Below, one piece after another: positions 1-7,670 of a stretch of 64,000 nt of DNA. The first letter of the stretch is position 1; every line of letters begins with the position of its first letter. Where the stretch lies: positions 108,055 to 172,054 of the forward strand of contig CADBXO010000003.1 of assembly GCA_902798685.1 (NCBI GenBank), given 5' to 3'. The notes under the pieces were generated by a model. The model saw nothing but the letters and a program-made list of their open reading frames with translations. It was not told the DNA's origin and ran no database searches. The position numbers were made by a program, and so were the translations under genes. This DNA is from an uncultured Bacteroidales bacterium. GTDB lineage: Bacteria > Bacteroidota > Bacteroidia > Bacteroidales > Bacteroidaceae.

Positions 1-732
1 CTGGTAAACCGCTTGATATCAAGCGTGTGCGAGATCCCTGGCAACAAGCTGCGTGACGGACGTCTGGCTCCCTATGAGTGGCAGGTTCTGGACAGCAAGA
101 TCAATGCTCTGCAGAACGCGCCCATCTATCTGGACGATACCCCGTCACTCTCCATCACCGAGTTCCGAACCAAGGCCATCCGTCTTAAGCAGGAGCATCA
201 GGTGGAGCTTATCATCATCGACTATCTGCAGCTGATGAACGCCAGTGGAATCCGTTTCGGTAACCGTCAGGAGGAGATCAGTACCATCTCGCGAAACCTC
301 AAGGGTATAGCCAAAGAGCTGGATATACCTATCATCGCCCTGTCGCAGCTGAACCGTGGCGTTGAGGGACGTGAGGGTTACGAGGGCAAGCGCCCGCAGC
401 TGTCTGACCTGCGTGAATCCGGTGCCATTGAGCAGGATGCCGATATCGTTTGCTTCATCCACCGTCCGGAGTACTACAAGATCTATGAGGACAACAACCA
501 CAATGATCTGCACGGTATCGCCGAGATCATCATTGCAAAGCACCGTAACGGCGGAGTGGGTGATGTGCGTCTGTCATTCCAGAGTGATCTGGCTCTCTTC
601 GACAACATAGGTTCAGGCGATTCCGGCGGCGGTCGCAGGGGCAGCGTGAAGCGTTCCAAGATGAATGACGAACCGCTCCCGCCCGATGACCCGCTGGGCG
701 GTGCTCCGGATGCCGGAGACATCCCTTACTGA
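1..732 (+). CDS. dnaB: Replicative DNA helicase DnaB, C-terminal part (5' truncated by window edge)
   Basis: This is the RecA-like motor domain of the hexameric helicase that unwinds DNA ahead of the replication fork. The frame is open from base 1, so the N-terminal domain and Walker A lie outside the window. Visible motifs are Walker B (IIIDYLQLM), the segment ALSQLNRGVEGR with the DnaB-type motif-3 glutamine, and SDLRESGAIEQDADIV followed by IIAKHRNGGVG near the DNA-binding loop. The tail is low-complexity (Gly/Ser, then Pro/Asp) after the last conserved strand, as is common in Bacteroidota DnaB. A strong terminator follows the stop codon. The assignment is secure. Confidence 0.96.
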   Translation: MVNRLISSVCEIPGNKLRDGRLAPYEWQVLDSKINALQNAPIYLDDTPSLSITEFRTKAIRLKQEHQVELIIIDYLQLMNASGIRFGNRQEEISTISRNLKGIAKELDIPIIALSQLNRGVEGREGYEGKRPQLSDLRESGAIEQDADIVCFIHRPEYYKIYEDNNHNDLHGIAEIIIAKHRNGGVGDVRLSFQSDLALFDNIGSGDSGGGRRGSVKRSKMNDEPLPPDDPLGGAPDAGDIPY

Positions 733-743
733 ACCGTAAAATG

Positions 744-778
744 AGTCAGCAGATTTGTGGCAATCTGCTGACTTTTTT
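744..778 (+). terminator. Rho-independent terminator of dnaB
   Basis: A perfect 12-bp stem (AGTCAGCAGATT paired with AATCTGCTGACT) has a 6-base loop and is followed by a T run. It lies 11 bases after the dnaB stop codon. Confidence 0.9.
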
Positions 779-787
779 ATACCTTTG
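754..787 (+). promoter_or_regulatory. Bacteroidota promoter for pheT
   Basis: TTTG at 754-757 and TACCTTTG at 780-787 are separated by 22 bases, close to the Bacteroides consensus TTTG-N19-21-TAnnTTTG. The -33 box lies inside the dnaB terminator hairpin, so termination and initiation signals overlap. The pheT ATG is at 814. Confidence 0.65.
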
Positions 788-813
788 CGGTTTGAAAAAG
801 AAATAGGTATTTT

Positions 814-3224
814 ATGAACGTTTCATATAAGTGGCTTAAGGAGTACGTTGACTTTGATCTGACTCCTGATGAGGTTGCTGCAGCGCTTACATCAGTCGGT
901 CTCGAGGTTGACGGAGTAGAAGAGGTTCAATCCGTTAAGGGTGGCTTGAAGGATATCGTTATCGGTGAGGTTCTCACCTGTGTCGAGCATCCCAATTCAG
1001 ACCATCTGCATGTAACCACAGTCAATCAGGGCAGCGGAGATCCCGTACAGATTGTATGCGGTGCTCCCAACGTGGCAGCCGGCCAGAAGGTCGTTGTCGC
1101 TACCATCGGCGCCAAGATTTATGAGGGTGATGAGTGCTTTGCCATCAAGCCTTCAAAACTGCGCGGCGTTGAGTCATTCGGAATGCTCTGCTCTGAGAAG
1201 GAACTGGGTCTGGGTAATGACCACTCAGGTATCATGGTTCTTCCGGCCGATGCCGTTCCCGGCACTCCTGCTGCTGAATACTTCCATCTTGAGTCAGACT
1301 TTGTGATTGAGGTTGACATCACCCCCAACCACTCAGACGCATGCTCACACTGGGGCGTAGCACGTGACTTCTATGCATGGCTGCTCCAGAACGGTTACAA
1401 GACCGCTCTGCACCGTCCCGATGTTGACGGCTTCAAGGTTGACAACCAGGAGCTCAAGATTGACATTGACGTTCAGAATACCGAGGCTTGCCCGCGCTAC
1501 GCAGGCGTAAGCATCAAGGGTGTCACCGTTAAGGAGAGTCCCGACTGGCTCAAGAACAAGCTCACAGCCATCGGTCTTCATCCTATCAACAATATCGTCG
1601 ATATCACCAACTTCATACTGTTCGCTTACGGACAGCCTCTGCACAGCTTTGACGCCGATAAGATCAAGGGCGGCAAGGTGGTTGTAAAGACCATGCCCGA
1701 GGGTACCAAGTTCGTAACTCTGGACGGTATCGAGCGCAAGCTTTCAGAGCGTGACCTGATGATCTGCAACACAGCGCATATTTCCATCCCACCTGGATCC
1801 GCAAGAGCGCACGCCGTCATCAGCTGAGCACTGATGCATCATTCCGCTTTGAGCGCGGTATCGATCCCAACGGTACTCTTTATGCTCTCAAGCAGGCCGC
1901 CATGCTGGTTAAGGAACTGGCCGGCGGTACCATTTCAATGGATATCAAGGATGTTTATCCTTCCAAGATAGAGAACTTCAAGATTGACTTTGAGTTTGAC
2001 TATGCAGACCGTCTTATCGGCAAGCAGCTTGACCGCAAGGTTATGAAGAGCATTGTCGAGAACCTGGGCATAACAGTTGAGTCATTCTCTGAGACTGGCA
2101 TGAAGCTCTCAGTTCCTCCTTTCCGCGTAGATGTTCAGCATCCTTGCGATGTAGTGGAGGAGATTCTCCGTATCTACGGTTACAACAACATAGACTTTGA
2201 CAAGTCTGTCAAGTCAAGCCTGACCGTTCAGGGTGAGGTTGACCGCTCACACAAGCTGCAGGATCTGGTATCTGAGCAGCTGGTAGGTTGCGGATTCAAT
2301 GAGATCCTGAACAACTCGCTCACCCGCGCCGCTTACTATGACGGTCTGGAGTGCTGCCCGCCCGAGAAACTGGTTCACGTAATCAATCCGCTCAGCGCTG
2401 ATCTGAACGTTCTGCGTGAGAACCTGGTATTCGGCGGTCTGGAGAGCCTGTCACACAACATCCGCCGTCAGAGCTCAGACCTCAGATTCTTTGAGTTCGG
2501 CAAGTGCTACTACTTTGACGGAGTAAAGCGTGAGGCACTCAAGGAGCCGGGTAAGGACGGCGAGCCTCAGAATCCGCTGCGTGCATACTCAGAGGATTAT
2601 CATCTGGGCCTCTGGATTACAGGTCAGCGTGTATCGGGCTCATGGGCTCATGCTGATGAGAAGAGCTCGGTTTATGAGCTTAAGGCATACGTAGAGAATG
2701 TGTTCAAGCGTATCGGCCTGGCACAGAACGCCCTGCAGATTGAGGAGTTTGACAACGCCATTTACAGCTGCGGCCTGCGTTACAAGCTGCGCTCAGGCAA
2801 GACTGTTGCCGAACTTGGCCTGGTTGCACGTGCCCTGCTTAAGGCTACCGATGTTGAGCAGCCTGTATATTATGCCGATATCAACTGGGACGAGCTGCTC
2901 AAGGCTACCCGCAAGGTCAAGACCAGTTTCACTGACCTGCCCAAGTATCCGGCCGTTCGCCGCGACCTGGCTCTGCTGGTTGACAAGAGCGTCAAGTTCA
3001 GCGACATTGAGAAGCTGGCTTACCAGACCGAGAACAAGATCCTTAAGGAGGTAACCCTGTTTGACGTTTATGAGGGCAAGAACCTTGAGGCCGGCAAGAA
3101 GAGTTACGCCGTTAGTTTCCTGCTCCAGGATGAGAGCCAGACCCTTAACGACGCCCGCATTGAAAAGGTCATGAACAACATGATCAATGCAATGCAGAAC
3201 AAGTTGGATGCAAAACTGAGATAA
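814..3224 (+). pseudogene. pheT: Phenylalanyl-tRNA synthetase beta subunit, interrupted by an out-of-frame deletion
   Basis: PheT forms the alpha2-beta2 enzyme that charges tRNA-Phe. The first segment starts at ATG 814 and reads the N-terminal domain, the tRNA-binding OB fold (motif VEHPNSDHLHVTTV), and the start of the B3/B4 editing domain up to LMICNT. It then leaves frame and stops at 1825-1827. From about 1773 another frame continues exactly where the family does (SAYFHPTWIRK, then ARRHQLSTDASFRFERGIDP) through B5, the catalytic-like core and the C-terminal anticodon-binding domain to 3224. From memory of the family, about 27 residues (a glycine-rich stretch around IAGVFGGLESG) should lie between these points, so about 80 bases are missing at 1770-1773. 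PheT is essential, so this is either an assembly error or a surprising loss. No second copy is seen here. Confidence 0.9.
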
Positions 3225-3249
3225 TAACAAACAAAAACATAAGAATACA

Positions 3250-3984
3250 ATGGGAAGAGCATTTGAATTCAGAAAGGCCCGTAAGCTCAAGCGCTGGGGC
3301 AACATGGCTAAGACATTTACCCGTATCGGCAAACAGATTGCCATTGCTGTTAAGGCTGGCGGTCCCGATCCTGACAACAACTCAACATTGCGTGCCATCA
3401 TAGCTACCGCTAAGCACGAGAACATGCCCAAGGACAACATCGAGCGCGCTATCAAGAACGCAATGGGCAAGGACCAGAAGGATTACAAGGAGATGAACTA
3501 TGAGGGTTACGGTCCTCACGGAATTGCCATCTACGTTGAAACCCTGACTGATAACACCACCCGTACCGTTGCCAACGTACGTTCAGTATTCACCAAGTTC
3601 GGCGGCACACTGGGAACCAGCGGCAGCCTGGACTTCATGTTCAGCCACAAGTGCCAGTTCACCATTGCCAAGAAGGACGGTGTTGATATGGACGAGCTGA
3701 TCCTGGAGCTCATCGACCTGGGCATTGAGGAGGAGTACGATATCGACGAGGAGGAGAACGAGGTAACCCTGTACGGTGATCCCAAGTCTTACGCCGCAAT
3801 CCAGAAGTGGTTTGAGGAGAACGGATTTGAGGTTAAGGCTGCTGAGTTCACCCGCATCCCGAACGATCTGAAGGACGTTACCCCCGAGCAGCGCGAGACC
3901 ATCGACAAGATCGTTGAGCGTCTGGATGAGGATGATGACGTTCAGAACGTTTACACCAACATGAAACCTCTGGAAGAGGAATAA
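3250..3984 (+). CDS. yebC: YebC/PmpR family protein
   Basis: This 244-residue cytosolic protein belongs to a family annotated as transcriptional regulators and more recently linked to relief of ribosome stalling. The family N-terminus is clear (MGRAFEFRKARKLKRWGNMA, then KTFTRIGKQI), as is the domain 2-3 region with NTTRTVANVRSVFTKFGGTLG. Length and domain order are normal. It begins 25 bases after pheT and may be read from the same transcript; a terminator follows. The family call is secure, but its target in this organism is unknown. Confidence 0.93.
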   Translation: MGRAFEFRKARKLKRWGNMAKTFTRIGKQIAIAVKAGGPDPDNNSTLRAIIATAKHENMPKDNIERAIKNAMGKDQKDYKEMNYEGYGPHGIAIYVETLTDNTTRTVANVRSVFTKFGGTLGTSGSLDFMFSHKCQFTIAKKDGVDMDELILELIDLGIEEEYDIDEEENEVTLYGDPKSYAAIQKWFEENGFEVKAAEFTRIPNDLKDVTPEQRETIDKIVERLDEDDDVQNVYTNMKPLEEE

Positions 3985-4008
3985 TCCTCCGGACAGATAT
4001 TATTTTAG

Positions 4009-4041
4009 GGACAGATTCCATGATTTGGGGTCTGTCCTTTT
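4009..4041 (+). terminator. Terminator after yebC
   Basis: GGACAGA (4009-4015) pairs with TCTGTCC (4031-4037), with partial extra pairing in the loop, followed by TTTTATT. It lies just downstream of the yebC stop. Confidence 0.75.
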
Positions 4042-4090
4042 ATTATATGCGATAAATCACTACCTTAGCGAAACCTAAAAGCTCAAGATT

Positions 4091-4597
4091 ATGAAACAGA
4101 TTATTGTTTGTGTTTGCGTCCTTTTCTCTTTAGTGGTTAATTCATGCGCCCAGCCTGAGGATGTTGAGAAACGCGTAAATGAGATGTACAGTCATGTGAT
4201 CTCTGAGTATCTCAAGCCTGATTTCCGACCTGGGAATATTAATTTTGACTCACTCTATTTTTCTGAAGAATTCTATCGCCTGGACAGCCAGATAGGTGAT
4301 ATTGAAAACCAACTTGGGGGACCGATCATTCACGATGCTGATGATTGGATCTGTGCCCAGGATTATGGCAAGGACCTTTCTGCCAAAGTGAACAGTGTAA
4401 AGATGCGTGGTAACAAGAAGGCACTGGTTAACGTAATTATCCATAACTTCGGGACAGATGTCGAGCAGAATCTGACTGTGGTTTATGAGAGGGATAACTG
4501 GTTCATTGACGATTTGTATGACGGAACCAGGCGTCAGCAGATTCTTGATGAACTGAAGTACTATAAAAAGGAAGGTATAGAGCCGCGCATCAAATAA
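4091..4597 (+). CDS. Small exported lipoprotein, DUF3828-like
   Basis: This 168-residue protein has a hydrophobic signal peptide ending in a lipobox-like VNSC with the cysteine near residue 19, so it is probably lipidated. The mature part is a compact alpha/beta domain whose end (NLTVVYERDNWFIDDLYDG) resembles the DUF3828 family of Bacteroides exported proteins. That match is by recollection of family style, not a search. It stands alone between the yebC terminator and the nadE promoter, so context gives no function. Confidence 0.7.
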   Translation: MKQIIVCVCVLFSLVVNSCAQPEDVEKRVNEMYSHVISEYLKPDFRPGNINFDSLYFSEEFYRLDSQIGDIENQLGGPIIHDADDWICAQDYGKDLSAKVNSVKMRGNKKALVNVIIHNFGTDVEQNLTVVYERDNWFIDDLYDGTRRQQILDELKYYKKEGIEPRIK

Positions 4598-4609
4598 CTG
4601 CAAATAGAG

Positions 4610-4617
4610 TATCTTTG
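4610..4617 (+). promoter_or_regulatory. -7 element (TATCTTTG) that decides the nadE start
   Basis: TATCTTTG matches TAnnTTTG exactly. It overlaps an upstream GTG at 4617 that would otherwise extend nadE by eight codons. No good TTTG box is found 19-21 bases upstream. Confidence 0.6.
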
Positions 4618-4640
4618 TGGCTGAGAAAACTTTATTGAAC

Positions 4641-5396
4641 ATGAAAACATTCGATGCCAAACAAGTAAAAGACCAAGTAGTCAAGTGGATCAGAGACTGG
4701 TTTGAGGTTAACGGTAAGGGCTGTAACGCCGTTATAGGTATCTCCGGCGGAAAGGACAGCAGCACCGTAGCCGCACTTTGCGTTGAGGCCCTGGGGCGCG
4801 ACCGCGTGATAGGCGTAACAATGCCCAACGGTGTGCAGAAGGACATATCGGACAGCATGATGCTGATAAATCATCTGGGAATCCGTCATTTCAACGTAAA
4901 TATAGCCGATACATATCAGGCTCTGATGAACACAATCGGTGAGCAGTTCGCTCCTGAAGGTATAGAGATAAGCCGCCAGACCGTTATCAATATGCCGCCG
5001 CGTCTCAGAATGACTACTCTTTACGCTATATCGCAGTCCATGAACGGCCGTGTAGCCAACACATGCAACCTCTCCGAGGACTGGGTGGGCTATTCGACAA
5101 AGTACGGTGATGCGGCCGGTGACTTTGCCCCTCTGGGCGGTCTTACTGTGGCCGAGGTCATTGCAATAGGAAAGGAACTGGGCCTGCCTACCGAACTCGT
5201 AGAGAAGACTCCCTCAGACGGACTGAGCGGCAAGAGTGATGAGGACAACCTGGGCTTTACCTATGCCGTTCTTGACCGATACATCCGCACCGGCGTATGC
5301 GACGATCCCAAGACCAAGGCTTCAATAGATGATAAGCATGTAAAGAATCTCTTCAAACTGAAGCCGATACCTCATTTTGACTATATCACCGAATAA
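4641..5396 (+). CDS. nadE: NH3-dependent NAD(+) synthetase
   Basis: This enzyme makes NAD from deamido-NAD, ATP and ammonia, the last step of NAD biosynthesis. The 251-residue protein has the PP-loop motif IGISGGKDSSTVAALC and conserved segments NTCNLSEDWVGYSTKYGD and EKTPSDGLSGKSDED. It has no N-terminal glutaminase domain, so it is the short ammonia-using form. I chose ATG 4641 because a GTG at 4617 lies inside a promoter -7 box. It is a single-gene unit with its own terminator. Confidence 0.95.
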   Translation: MKTFDAKQVKDQVVKWIRDWFEVNGKGCNAVIGISGGKDSSTVAALCVEALGRDRVIGVTMPNGVQKDISDSMMLINHLGIRHFNVNIADTYQALMNTIGEQFAPEGIEISRQTVINMPPRLRMTTLYAISQSMNGRVANTCNLSEDWVGYSTKYGDAAGDFAPLGGLTVAEVIAIGKELGLPTELVEKTPSDGLSGKSDEDNLGFTYAVLDRYIRTGVCDDPKTKASIDDKHVKNLFKLKPIPHFDYITE

Positions 5397-5406
5397 TTAT
5401 ACCAAT

Positions 5407-5442
5407 AAGTGGCTATTTTGATACAATTTGAGCCACTTTTTG
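5407..5442 (+). terminator. Terminator after nadE
   Basis: AAGTGGCT pairs with AGCCACTT (8 bp) around a 16-base loop, followed by a TTTTT run. It lies 10 bases after the nadE stop. Confidence 0.75.
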
Positions 5443-5500
5443 GAATAATGTGTTGCAAAAATATGTAATTTCGCGCCGATATTTAAAAACACATACAATC

Positions 5501-5698
5501 ATGAATAAAATGGTAGGCGAATTCGCCGGTCTGATCTGGCGCGCACTGGAGGGTAAGAATGCACTCTCACAGAAGGAAATTAAAAAGGCAACTAAGTTGA
5601 AGGACAAAGAGTTCTATCTGGGACTTGGATGGTTACTCCGTGAAGACAAGATCAACGTTACCGAAGGTGAGGAGGAAAACTACTACGCACTGAAGTAA
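5501..5698 (+). CDS. Winged-helix protein of the DUF2582 type
   Basis: This 65-residue cytosolic protein contains a single small winged-helix fold. Hydrophobic and charged residues (GEFAGLIWRALEGKNALSQKEIKKATKL, given here only as positions 6-33) suggest a helix-turn-helix followed by a wing. The family resembles DUF2582, a stand-alone Bacteroidota domain of unknown target. I start it at ATG 5501 rather than upstream, because the upstream bases carry a TAATTTCG promoter-like element near 5466. A strong terminator follows. Confidence 0.8.
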   Translation: MNKMVGEFAGLIWRALEGKNALSQKEIKKATKLKDKEFYLGLGWLLREDKINVTEGEEENYYALK

Positions 5699-5716
5699 TT
5701 TTCCCTTTTATTAAAA

Positions 5717-5753
5717 AACAAAGAGCCGGGCTTCACAGCTCGGCTCTTTGTTT
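5717..5753 (+). terminator. Strong terminator hairpin
   Basis: ACAAAGAGCCG pairs with CGGCTCTTTGT across a short loop and is flanked by A-rich and T-rich runs. It can work in both directions, serving the gene at 5501 and the converging small gene that ends at 5790. Confidence 0.9.
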
Positions 5754-5789
5754 CTTAACCCTAAACTTATGAAAATCGTATTTTGAAAC

Positions 5790-6017
5790 TTACTTTGCTA
5801 TTCTGTTGTTGAAGTATTCCATTGAAACGCTGTTCATAGCAACCTCGTTCTGCTCTGAAACCAGGATCTGGCTGAACATGTCGGTGTAAACTTCCTTGAT
5901 GTCGTTGAGTTCTGCAACTACGTCGGCTACGGTAGCCTCATTCTCGTTAACACTCTGAGCGTTTACATTGATTCCGAAGAACATTGCTGCAACGGCAGCG
6001 AAGAAAATCTTTTTCAT
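5790..6017 (-). CDS. Very small secreted protein of unknown function
   Basis: This predicted 75-residue protein starts at the ATG ending at 6017. It has a clean signal peptide (MKKIFFAAVAAMFFG) and a likely cleavage after VNAQ near residue 21. The mature part, about 54 residues, is acidic and predicted helical, with no cysteine. I know no family for it. The frame continues upstream past the ATG, but the signal peptide and an AT-rich leader (AATAAGAATT) before this ATG support the shorter form. It stands alone and shares a terminator with the plus-strand gene at 5501. Confidence 0.6.
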   Translation of the reverse strand: MKKIFFAAVAAMFFGINVNAQSVNENEATVADVVAELNDIKEVYTDMFSQILVSEQNEVAMNSVSMEYFNNRIAK

Positions 6018-6414
6018 AATTCTTATTTTTTTGTTTTTACTAATTCGTTTTTGTTTCGAACCCGGTAAACCGTGTTGGGCTTCGCCCGACACCGTTTCTT
6101 GTCGGTGTTCGTAGTTAAGAGTCAAAAAGTGGGAGAAGGTTAAGTGGGAAGTTAAATATTTATCCTTCGTTAACATAATGCTTAACAAATTGCCAAATCT
6201 GAAAACATAGTTAACATAAAGAAAATCAGCGGCAAAGGTGATTTGTCGCTGACCAATCCTTTTAACCCTAACTTATCGATTTGCAAACTAAGGTTTCTTA
6301 TTGGATTACGCCCTTTTTGCGGGGCTTCATAATTAATAGTCATATAATAAGGTAAAGTTAAGTCGCGGATTGATTATCTTTGCGTATTCATATTACATAA
6401 CCAATAATCAAGAT
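6018..6414. other. Intergenic region of about 400 bases with two hairpins
   Basis: No convincing coding frame is seen. Two inverted repeats stand out. At 6072-6092 GTGTTGGGC pairs with GCCCGACAC over a TTC loop, with one wobble. At 6226-6252 an 11-bp stem (TCAGCGGCAAA with TTTGTCGCTGA, one wobble) has a 5-base loop and no T run. The first lies in the untranslated leader of the small secreted gene on the minus strand. The second lies between the two divergent genes. The rest is AT-rich, with the uxuA promoter at its right end. Confidence 0.55.
6375..6382 (+). promoter_or_regulatory. -7 element for uxuA
   Basis: TATCTTTG matches TAnnTTTG and lies 32 bases before the uxuA ATG at 6415. The -33 region is a poor match, which may mean an activator is needed. 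Confidence 0.55.
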
Positions 6415-7668
6415 ATGGAAAGAACATGGCGTTGGTTTGGCAAGAAAGACAAGATTACTCTTGCCATGCTCAAGCAGATTGGTGTTGAGGGCATTGTGAC
6501 TGCCCTGCATGACGTACCCCTGGGTCAGGTTTGGACACGCGAGAAAATCCGCGACCTGCGTGAGTACATTGAGAGTTACGGAATGCGCTGGAGCGTGGTT
6601 GAGAGCCTGCCGGTGGTTGAGACCATCAAGTACGGCGGACCGGACCGCGACCATCAGATCGAGGTCTACAAGGAGTCACTGCGCAACCTGTCGGCCGAGG
6701 GTATCCACTGCATCTGCTACAACTTCATGCCGGTTCTGGACTGGGCCCGCACGGACCTGTTCCATATCAACCCCAACGGATCCACCAACCTCTACTTCAA
6801 CTACGCCGAGTTCGCATACTTTGACATCTATATCCTTAAGCGCGAGGGCGCACGTGAGGAGTGGGCTAAGTTCCAATTCCCGGAGGGCTGGGGCAAGGGC
6901 CGCAGTGTTCTGGCCGAGGCCGATGAACTGGCCAAGACCATGACCCCTGAGGGTGAGCACAAGCTGGTTGAGACCATCATCATCAAGACCCAGGGATTCG
7001 TAAGCGGTAACTTCAGTGAGAACGATGAGGCTCCCATCCAGAAGTTCCGTGATTTCCTGAACCTTTACAAAGGCATAGACAAGGCACAGCTCCGTGCCAA
7101 CATGAAATATTTCCTGGAGGCCATCATGCCTACCTGTGAGGAGTATAACATGAACATGTGCGTACATCCCGATGATCCCCCAATCGAGGTTCTGGGTCTG
7201 CCGCGCATAGTCCGCACCGAGGAGGATATCCAGTGGTTCCTGGATGCAGTTCCCAACAAGCACAATGGTCTGACATTCTGCGCAGGCTCATTATCGGCCG
7301 GTGCATACAACAATGTTGTCGAGATGGCTAAGAAGTTCGCATCACGCACACACTTCGTACATCTACGTTCATGCCACATATTCCCCAACGGTGACTTTAC
7401 CGAGGCTTCACACCTGGGTGGCCGCGCCGACCTGATTGAGCTCTGCCGCATATTCGAGAAGGAGAATCCTGCTCTGCCCATGCGTGTAGACCACGGTATG
7501 ACATTCACCGATGAGCCCGGCGGCATCATGGATGAGTCAAGTCACGGACATAACGCAGGTTACACCCTGCTGGGCCGTATGTTCGCAATGGGTCAGGTAC
7601 AGGGTATCCTTGCAACCGTTGACCGTGAGCTTGGAATTGAATACAAACAACCCGGATTCTTTGATTGA
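6415..7668 (+). CDS. uxuA: Mannonate dehydratase
   Basis: UxuA dehydrates D-mannonate to 2-keto-3-deoxy-D-gluconate in uronate catabolism (cytosol, metal-dependent TIM barrel). The 417-residue protein shows the family N-terminus (MERTWRWFGKKDKITLAMLK), the segment MNMCVHPDDPP and FTDEPGGIMDESSHGHNAGY near the C-terminus, which carry metal-binding His and Cys residues of the family. ATG 6415 is used because the upstream extension runs through the promoter. The gene is followed after 2 bases by uxuB, so the two are an operon. The other uronate genes lie 30 kb away at 37.6-40.3 kb. Confidence 0.94.
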   Translation: MERTWRWFGKKDKITLAMLKQIGVEGIVTALHDVPLGQVWTREKIRDLREYIESYGMRWSVVESLPVVETIKYGGPDRDHQIEVYKESLRNLSAEGIHCICYNFMPVLDWARTDLFHINPNGSTNLYFNYAEFAYFDIYILKREGAREEWAKFQFPEGWGKGRSVLAEADELAKTMTPEGEHKLVETIIIKTQGFVSGNFSENDEAPIQKFRDFLNLYKGIDKAQLRANMKYFLEAIMPTCEEYNMNMCVHPDDPPIEVLGLPRIVRTEEDIQWFLDAVPNKHNGLTFCAGSLSAGAYNNVVEMAKKFASRTHFVHLRSCHIFPNGDFTEASHLGGRADLIELCRIFEKENPALPMRVDHGMTFTDEPGGIMDESSHGHNAGYTLLGRMFAMGQVQGILATVDRELGIEYKQPGFFD

Positions 7669-7670
7669 TC

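Noticed and set aside
1760-1910. Programmed frameshifting as an explanation for pheT
   Set aside because: A slip would restore the frame but not the roughly 27 missing conserved residues, and no slippery heptamer or downstream pseudoknot is seen.
4617-4640. GTG start for nadE giving an eight-residue extension
   Set aside because: The GTG lies inside TATCTTTG, a promoter -7 box, so it would not be within the transcript; ATG 4641 fits the family.
5755-6276. Similar strings TTAACCCTAAACTTAT (5755-5770) and TTAACCCTAACTTAT (6262-6276) flanking the small secreted gene
   Set aside because: They could suggest a mobile unit, but they are short, there is no transposase, no target duplication and no terminal inverted repeats; probably chance in AT-rich spacers.
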